Made by a program: the position numbers and the translations under genes | Assembly (NCBI GenBank): GCA_910574915.1 | Contig: CAJTCR010000017.1 | Span: forward strand, 1 to 64,000 | Length of the DNA: 64,000 nt | Direction of reading: 5' to 3' | From: Eubacteriaceae bacterium | Lineage (GTDB): Bacteria > Bacillota > Clostridia > Lachnospirales > Lachnospiraceae | Shown here: one piece after another, positions 59,713 through 64,000 of the stretch | Layout of the letters: each line of letters starts with the position of its first letter | How positions within the stretch are numbered: the stretch's first letter is position 1 | Notes under the pieces: model-generated | The model's database searches: none | Seen by the model: only the letters and a program-made list of their open reading frames with translations | Told to the model about the DNA's origin: nothing

Positions 59713-60393
59713 TTATACCGTATAGTTGATGCTGCTTCCTGCCAGTGCCTGCATAAGCTGCTGTGCCAGCTTTAGATCCTCCTGCGCAGGCGGCACTGTC
59801 TGTTCGCCATTGCCATTACCGTCACCCTCGCCCGTTTCCGGCGGCTTTGTGCCCGGCTGTGTCTGGCTGACGCTTTTTTGCCGCTGTTTTGGAATATCCA
59901 GGCTGTTTCTGACCATCATATTGTAAGTATTCTTTAGATGTTTTTCTACCTGAACGCCAAATTCCGCATCCGAAGAAAACAGCTTGCTGACCTCATATCT
60001 GCCTGTAGCGGCAAGTGCCTTTTCATCGATTTTCAGCTTCCCGCTGCTTTGGACGGCAATCCCGATATCGGACAGTTCATCTGCCTTACCTTTCGCCAGC
60101 TTTTTTAAATTTTTCATATAACGGTCGACATTTTCGTCGTCCATCTTCCCTGCCGAATCCACAAAATTATTATACGTATTGACAAAAGCCTTTACTTTAT
60201 TAACCAGCTCTTCGCCGTCACTTTCTTCGTCTTTGTAGTTATAATCACCAAGTCCTCTGACCGCCTGGCGCAGCGCTTTCATATCCGCGGAAAACAGACT
60301 GTTGGAAGGCTGTCCGTTCCTTCCGTCCGATGTCGCCCCGAATATATTGCCCTTATAAAATTGCCTGATATAACCAGAAACTGACAAACTCAT
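59713..60393 (-). CDS. FliD-like secreted or flagellar protein
   Basis: 226 residues. The section VKAFVNTYNNFVDSAGKMDD and the later ELSDIGIAVQSSGKLKIDEK are what the C-terminal domain of flagellar cap FliD looks like, but there is no N-terminal D0 region of full length and the chain ends in a Gln/Gly-rich, disordered tail. It may be a FliD-derived export substrate or a cell-surface protein. I start at the second ATG, 60393, eight bases after GGAGG. The BspA genes follow. Confidence 0.6.
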   Translation of the reverse strand: MSLSVSGYIRQFYKGNIFGATSDGRNGQPSNSLFSADMKALRQAVRGLGDYNYKDEESDGEELVNKVKAFVNTYNNFVDSAGKMDDENVDRYMKNLKKLAKGKADELSDIGIAVQSSGKLKIDEKALAATGRYEVSKLFSSDAEFGVQVEKHLKNTYNMMVRNSLDIPKQRQKSVSQTQPGTKPPETGEGDGNGNGEQTVPPAQEDLKLAQQLMQALAGSSINYTV

Positions 60394-60560
60394 ATGCATT
60401 TCCTCCTGTAAATCTGCTGATCTGATACAAACTAAGCCGACAGCTCTTCCCAGCCGGACGGCTGATAACGCAAAAATTCCTATTAGTATATATTTCGTCC
60501 ATTTGTTACATTTTCATAAGAGTATTCTCGCATTTTAACATTAGAATCAGATGAAAACAA

Positions 60561-61283
60561 TTACAGTACTTTGGATAAAAATTCTTTTGTCCTTGCGTTG
60601 CGCGGCGCTTCAAACACCTGCCGGGGCGTTCCGCTTTCTAAAATATGGCCTTCGTCCACAAAGAATACACGTGTCGCTACTTCCTTTGCAAATCCCATCT
60701 CATGCGTTACGACTGCCATCGTCATTCCGTCGTCTGCCAGCCCTTTCATAACCTCCAGCACTTCCCCGACCATCTCAGGGTCAAGCGCAGACGTCGGCTC
60801 GTCAAACAGCATCATTTTCGGCTTTAACGCCAGGGAGCGCACGATTGCGATTCGCTGCTTCTGCCCGCCGGACAACTGCCCTGGATAAGCGGACGCTTTT
60901 TCTTCCAGATTGACGATCTTAAGCAGGCGCAGCGCTTCCTCCTGTGCCTCCTGCCTGCTCATCAGCTTTAGCTGCACCGGCGCAAGCGTAATATTATCCA
61001 GAATCGACAAATGCGGAAACAGGTTGAAATGCTGGAAGACCATCCCCATCTGCTGGCGGATTTTATTAATGTCTACCCCTTTTTTAGTAATATCTGTCCC
61101 GTCAAATATAATCTGCCCGCCCGTCGGCTGCTCCAGCAGGTTCAGGCAGCGTAAAAACGTCGATTTGCCAGAGCCTGACGGCCCTATAATCGCGATCTTT
61201 TCGCCTGCCTCGATCGTTTCTGTAATATGGTCAAGTACAAGATGATTTCCGTACTGTTTGGTAAGATTTTTAACGGCGATCAC
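60561..61283 (-). CDS. Amino-acid ABC transporter ATPase (GlnQ-like)
   Basis: 240 residues. Walker [20 protein letters not shown] loop [17 protein letters not shown], signature [20 protein letters not shown], Walker [21 protein letters not shown]: the polar-amino-acid uptake subclass. The start is GTG 61283, ten bases after GGAGG, 14 bases within the end of the permease gene. Confidence 0.94.
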   Translation of the reverse strand: MIAVKNLTKQYGNHLVLDHITETIEAGEKIAIIGPSGSGKSTFLRCLNLLEQPTGGQIIFDGTDITKKGVDINKIRQQMGMVFQHFNLFPHLSILDNITLAPVQLKLMSRQEAQEEALRLLKIVNLEEKASAYPGQLSGGQKQRIAIVRSLALKPKMMLFDEPTSALDPEMVGEVLEVMKGLADDGMTMAVVTHEMGFAKEVATRVFFVDEGHILESGTPRQVFEAPRNARTKEFLSKVL

Positions 61284-61989
61284 TTTCTCTGAGCCTCCTT
61301 TCCACAATACCCATAATCCAGGTAAAGAACATAACGACCGCAAGATAGATCATGGCGGCAGCCATCAGCGGCACAAACTGTTCGTATGTGGCACCGCCGA
61401 TAATTTCCGCGCCTCTTGTCAGATCGTTTAAGCCTATGTATCCGCAGATGGATGTTTCCTTTAACAGCGTAATAATCTCGTTAATCAGCGCAGGCAGCGC
61501 ATTTTTAAACGCCTGCGGCAAAATAATCATACGCATCGTCTTTGTATAACTAAGCCCCAGCGAGCGCCCGGCTTCCATCTGCCCTTTGTCAATCGACATA
61601 ATGCCCGAGCGAAAGATCTCCGCCAAATATGCCCCGGAGTTAATGCCAAACGCAATCGTCGCTGTCGTAACTTTATTTTCCACGTTCCGCAAAAAGAAAA
61701 AATAGATCAGCAAAAGCTGCACGAGCGTCGGCGTCCCGCGGATAATCGTCAGATAAAGCCTTGCCGCCGTATCCAGCACCCAAAACACCGCTCTTGCCGG
61801 CGGGCTCAGCTCCTTTTGGTTGATCTGGTCGTGAGAGGAACGAATAATCGAGACAACGACGCCGATCAAAAGCCCGATCAAAAGCGCGCCTGCGGTTACC
61901 TGCAACGTCGTTGCAAGCCCTTTCGTAAAATACTGCCAGCGGTTATCCGTGATAAAAAATTTGTCAATGATTTCCTTTAGGTTTTCCAT
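61270..61989 (-). CDS. Amino-acid ABC transporter permease
   Basis: 239 residues with about five membrane helices. The HisMQ-type EAA loop is [20 protein letters not shown], ahead of [32 protein letters not shown] precedes the ATG. It lies 70 bases downstream of the binding-protein gene and overlaps the ATPase gene, forming a complete importer. Confidence 0.94.
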   Translation of the reverse strand: MENLKEIIDKFFITDNRWQYFTKGLATTLQVTAGALLIGLLIGVVVSIIRSSHDQINQKELSPPARAVFWVLDTAARLYLTIIRGTPTLVQLLLIYFFFLRNVENKVTTATIAFGINSGAYLAEIFRSGIMSIDKGQMEAGRSLGLSYTKTMRMIILPQAFKNALPALINEIITLLKETSICGYIGLNDLTRGAEIIGGATYEQFVPLMAAAMIYLAVVMFFTWIMGIVERRLRESDRR

Positions 61990-62059
61990 CCTGTTTCCAA
62001 ATCCCTCCTTACATTCTAAAGCAGAAAAGAGGGCGGTAATTTGCCCTCTGCTTTCAGCT

Positions 62060-62959
62060 TTATTCTGTTACAATATACTTTTCAATAATCGACTGGAGCG
62101 TCCCGTCCTGCTCAAGCTCTGCAAGCGCGCCGTTTACCGCCGTAAGCAGCCCTTCGTTGTCTTTGGAAAGCGCCGCCGCGTAATCTTCGACCTTATACTG
62201 TGTATCCAGCACCTTAAGCCCTTCTGTTTCCCTTACAAACGCAAGTGCAGGCTGGTTGTCAATAATCACCGCGTCTACTTTCCCCTGCTTTAACGCCATA
62301 ACCGCGTCCGCGCCTTTATTGTATGCTTCTACATTTTCTTTGCCAAAATCGTCGGTTGCATAAATATCACCTGTCGTCATAAGCTGCACGCCGATCTTTT
62401 TGCCCTTTAAGTCGTCCACGCCCTGGATATCTGAATCTTTTGCTACAATAATTGCCTGAATGCCGGTTGCATAAGAATCGGAAAAATTCACCGCGTCCAG
62501 ACGTTCTTCCATTACCGTCATGCCGGCAAGCCCGATATCTGCCTTGCCCTGTGTCACTGCGATAATAATGGAATTAAATTCCATATCTTCGATTTTTAAT
62601 TCCAGCCCAAGCTTTTTGGCAATGGCGTCTGCAATGTCCACGTCGATCCCGATAATCTCGTTGCCTTCGTAGTACTCATACGGCGGGAATGTCGCGTTTG
62701 TCGCCATTGTCAGTACGCCTTCTTTTACGGTCTTTACCTGTGCCGCGCCTTCCCCGTCTGTCTGCGTGCCTGACCCGGCATCGTCTGCACCGTCCTGTGC
62801 GCCCGCATTCGATTCCTCGCCGTCATCTGCCTGCGTAATCTGCGCATTCACATCCTTATCCTTGTCCGCACTGCTGCTGTCACTGCCCTGGCTGCCGCAC
62901 CCTGCAAGCATTGCCGCAGTCAGCGTGCAGGCTACGATAGCTGCTAATAATTTCTTCAT
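62060..62959 (-). CDS. Amino-acid ABC transporter substrate-binding lipoprotein
   Basis: 299 residues. Lipobox LAGCGSQ with the acylated cysteine at residue 21, then an acidic Ser/Gly linker and a family 3 solute-binding domain (ATNATFPPYEYYEGNEIIGI, FNSIIIAVTQGKADIGLAGM, LKGKKIGVQLMTTGDIYATD). It delivers a polar amino acid or cystine to the adjacent permease; the exact ligand cannot be read. Confidence 0.94.
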   Translation of the reverse strand: MKKLLAAIVACTLTAAMLAGCGSQGSDSSSADKDKDVNAQITQADDGEESNAGAQDGADDAGSGTQTDGEGAAQVKTVKEGVLTMATNATFPPYEYYEGNEIIGIDVDIADAIAKKLGLELKIEDMEFNSIIIAVTQGKADIGLAGMTVMEERLDAVNFSDSYATGIQAIIVAKDSDIQGVDDLKGKKIGVQLMTTGDIYATDDFGKENVEAYNKGADAVMALKQGKVDAVIIDNQPALAFVRETEGLKVLDTQYKVEDYAAALSKDNEGLLTAVNGALAELEQDGTLQSIIEKYIVTE

Positions 62960-63007
62960 TTTCTTTTCTCCTCCTTATTGCGAACGATTCGCTCCCATAT
63001 CTTTGCC

Positions 63008-63036
63008 ATTATACCTAAAAATGAATAAAAATGCAA
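63008..63036 (-). promoter_or_regulatory. Promoter of the amino-acid ABC operon
   Basis: TTGCAT (63031-63036) and TATAAT (63008-63013), spacing 17, drive the leftward lipoprotein-permease-ATPase operon. A small GCGAA/TTCGC inverted repeat sits in the leader just before the ribosome site. Confidence 0.7.
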
Positions 63037-63048
63037 TCCTGTTTATTT

Positions 63049-64000
63049 TTATTTTAAATATTTCTGGAAGGTACGCATACATTCGCGAATATCCAGAGGC
63101 TTTGTCAGATGGTCGTTCATCCCGCTTTCAAAGCAGCGCTTTGCGTCGTCGGCAAACGCGTCTGCCGTCATAGCAATAATCGGCAGGTCTTTATCCGGCC
63201 GGTCTAACGCACGGATCGCCCTTGTCGCATCATAGCCGTTCATCACCGGCATACGTACGTCCATAAGCACCGCATCATAAAATCCCACCTCGGATTTTAC
63301 AAATTTATCCAGGCAGTCCTGCCCGTTGACCGCCCACTCCAGTTCCAGCCCGACTGCCGAGAAGATCTCGTTTGCAATCTCCCAGTTAATATCGATATCT
63401 TCAGCCAGAAGCACATGCTTGCCGGTAAAGTCATGGATCTCGTCTCCTTCGTCGCCGCCAAGCAAATCTCCGTCCGCATACTGTCTCAGCCGCGCATACA
63501 GCGTAGACTTAAACAGCGGCTTGGAAATAAATCCTTCGATATCCGTATCGGTCGCCTGTTCTTCCAGTTCACTCCAGTCATATGCCGAAATCAGGAAAAT
63601 CGGGACATTTCTGCCGACCCGCCTGTGGATCTCACGAATCGTGGCAATGCCGTCCATATTCGGCATCTTCCAGTCAATCAGCACAAAATGATAATCCTCT
63701 TGTTTGTTATGGCGTTCCTCGATCATATCTACCGCCTGCATCCCGTCCATCGTCCAGTCTGCATGGACGCCAAGCGCTTCGAGATTGGCAACGGCGCTCA
63801 TACAGAGCATTTCATTATCGTCCACAACCAGTATATTCCATTCTGGCAGCATCATATCCTGCTCCGCGTGCTCTGCCTTTTCAAAGTCCACAATCACATG
63901 AAAGCAGCTTCCCTCGCCTTGCTTGCTGCTCACTTCGATTCTGCCGCCCATAAGCGTTACAATGCTTTTCGTGATCGAAGTTCCAAGGCCCGTTCCGACA
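63049..64000 (-). CDS. Hybrid histidine kinase, C-terminal part (cut by window end)
   Basis: Only the last 317 residues are in the window. At the edge the frame gives GTGLGTSITKSIVTLMGG, the G2 box of the kinase ATPase domain, then two receiver domains: NILVVDDNEMLCMSA...FVLIDWKMPNMDGIA and HVLLAEDIDINWEIANEIFS...AVLMDVRMPVMNGYDA, both with their phospho-Asp. The lysine of each is present (ISAYDW/SKPL and AMTADAF/TKPL). The sensor and dimerisation parts lie beyond 64000. It is directly upstream of the ABC importer with only a promoter between. Confidence 0.92.
   Translation of the reverse strand, partial: VGTGLGTSITKSIVTLMGGRIEVSSKQGEGSCFHVIVDFEKAEHAEQDMMLPEWNILVVDDNEMLCMSAVANLEALGVHADWTMDGMQAVDMIEERHNKQEDYHFVLIDWKMPNMDGIATIREIHRRVGRNVPIFLISAYDWSELEEQATDTDIEGFISKPLFKSTLYARLRQYADGDLLGGDEGDEIHDFTGKHVLLAEDIDINWEIANEIFSAVGLELEWAVNGQDCLDKFVKSEVGFYDAVLMDVRMPVMNGYDATRAIRALDRPDKDLPIIAMTADAFADDAKRCFESGMNDHLTKPLDIRECMRTFQKYLK

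Noticed and set aside
1-64000. CRISPR array or restriction/anti-phage system
   Set aside because: The only regular repeats are the rep iterons, the VanW tail and the 10-bp array; none has spacer-repeat structure, and no cas, restriction or known defence genes were recognised.

Overview
The window looks like a chromosome segment of a Lachnospiraceae-type Clostridium (Bacillota). The main pointers are the SCIFF ranthipeptide cassette beside a fused SecDF, the truA-ecfT-ecfA2-ecfA1 block next to rplM-rpsI, VanW and BspA-type surface proteins, Clostridia-like purine genes, and an integrative conjugative element (ICE) of the Tn1549/CTn type abutting rpsI. The species cannot be named from the sequence alone.

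Layout. 1-7.3 kb is an AT-richer cargo block: a MATE exporter, a flavodoxin-like reductase, two HxlR regulators, a DUF1349 protein, an operon of NAD(P)-binding protein, flavin/ferredoxin protein, macrodomain and class-M-like sirtuin, and three matching operators. 7.3-14.3 kb is GC-richer ICE backbone: truncated maff2, virD4, pcfB, small accessory genes, rep, parB and parA. 14.38-25 kb is core chromosome: rpsI, rplM, truA, ECF transporter genes, trmL, an aminotransferase with an Lrp regulator, an AIR-synthase-like protein, VanW, an exonuclease and nth. 27-34.5 kb holds an MMPL exporter with a heptad-repeat partner, TetR and small hypothetical genes, DUF308 and a Big2 surface protein. 34.7-39.6 kb carries a serine acetyltransferase and purB-purF-purC, followed by tRNA-Met and tRNA-Val. 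40-48.5 kb carries an ECF sigma/RsiV pair, a broken Rpn nuclease, a GNAT-cytidine deaminase fusion, serS, glyA and a small XRE regulator. 48.6-53 kb is secDF, the SCIFF maturase scfB, the SCIFF peptide scfA and a TIGR04086-like membrane protein. 53-64 kb holds a GNAT protein, a cyclophilin, CheC, two tandem BspA-type proteins, a FliD-like protein, an amino-acid ABC transporter and the end of a hybrid histidine kinase.

The most unusual signal is a family of about 255-bp intergenic hairpin repeats: six full copies (26.2, 26.8, 42.5, 46.8, 47.4 and 47.7 kb) and at least three remnants. The copies differ in sequence, but their two arms change together. In one 20-bp stem, eight positions vary between copies with pairing kept, apart from one wobble and one recent mismatch, while one T.T mismatch is present at the same place in every copy. 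That pattern suggests a conserved fold, either a structured RNA or a hairpin-based mobile DNA.

Other signals are: a strong hairpin exactly between the Shine-Dalgarno sequence and the start codon of scfB; five 10-bp iteron-like repeats inside the ICE rep gene next to an AT-rich tract; an HxlR-type operator abutting the -35 box of three cargo promoters; and a long imperfect inverted repeat at the cargo/ICE junction.
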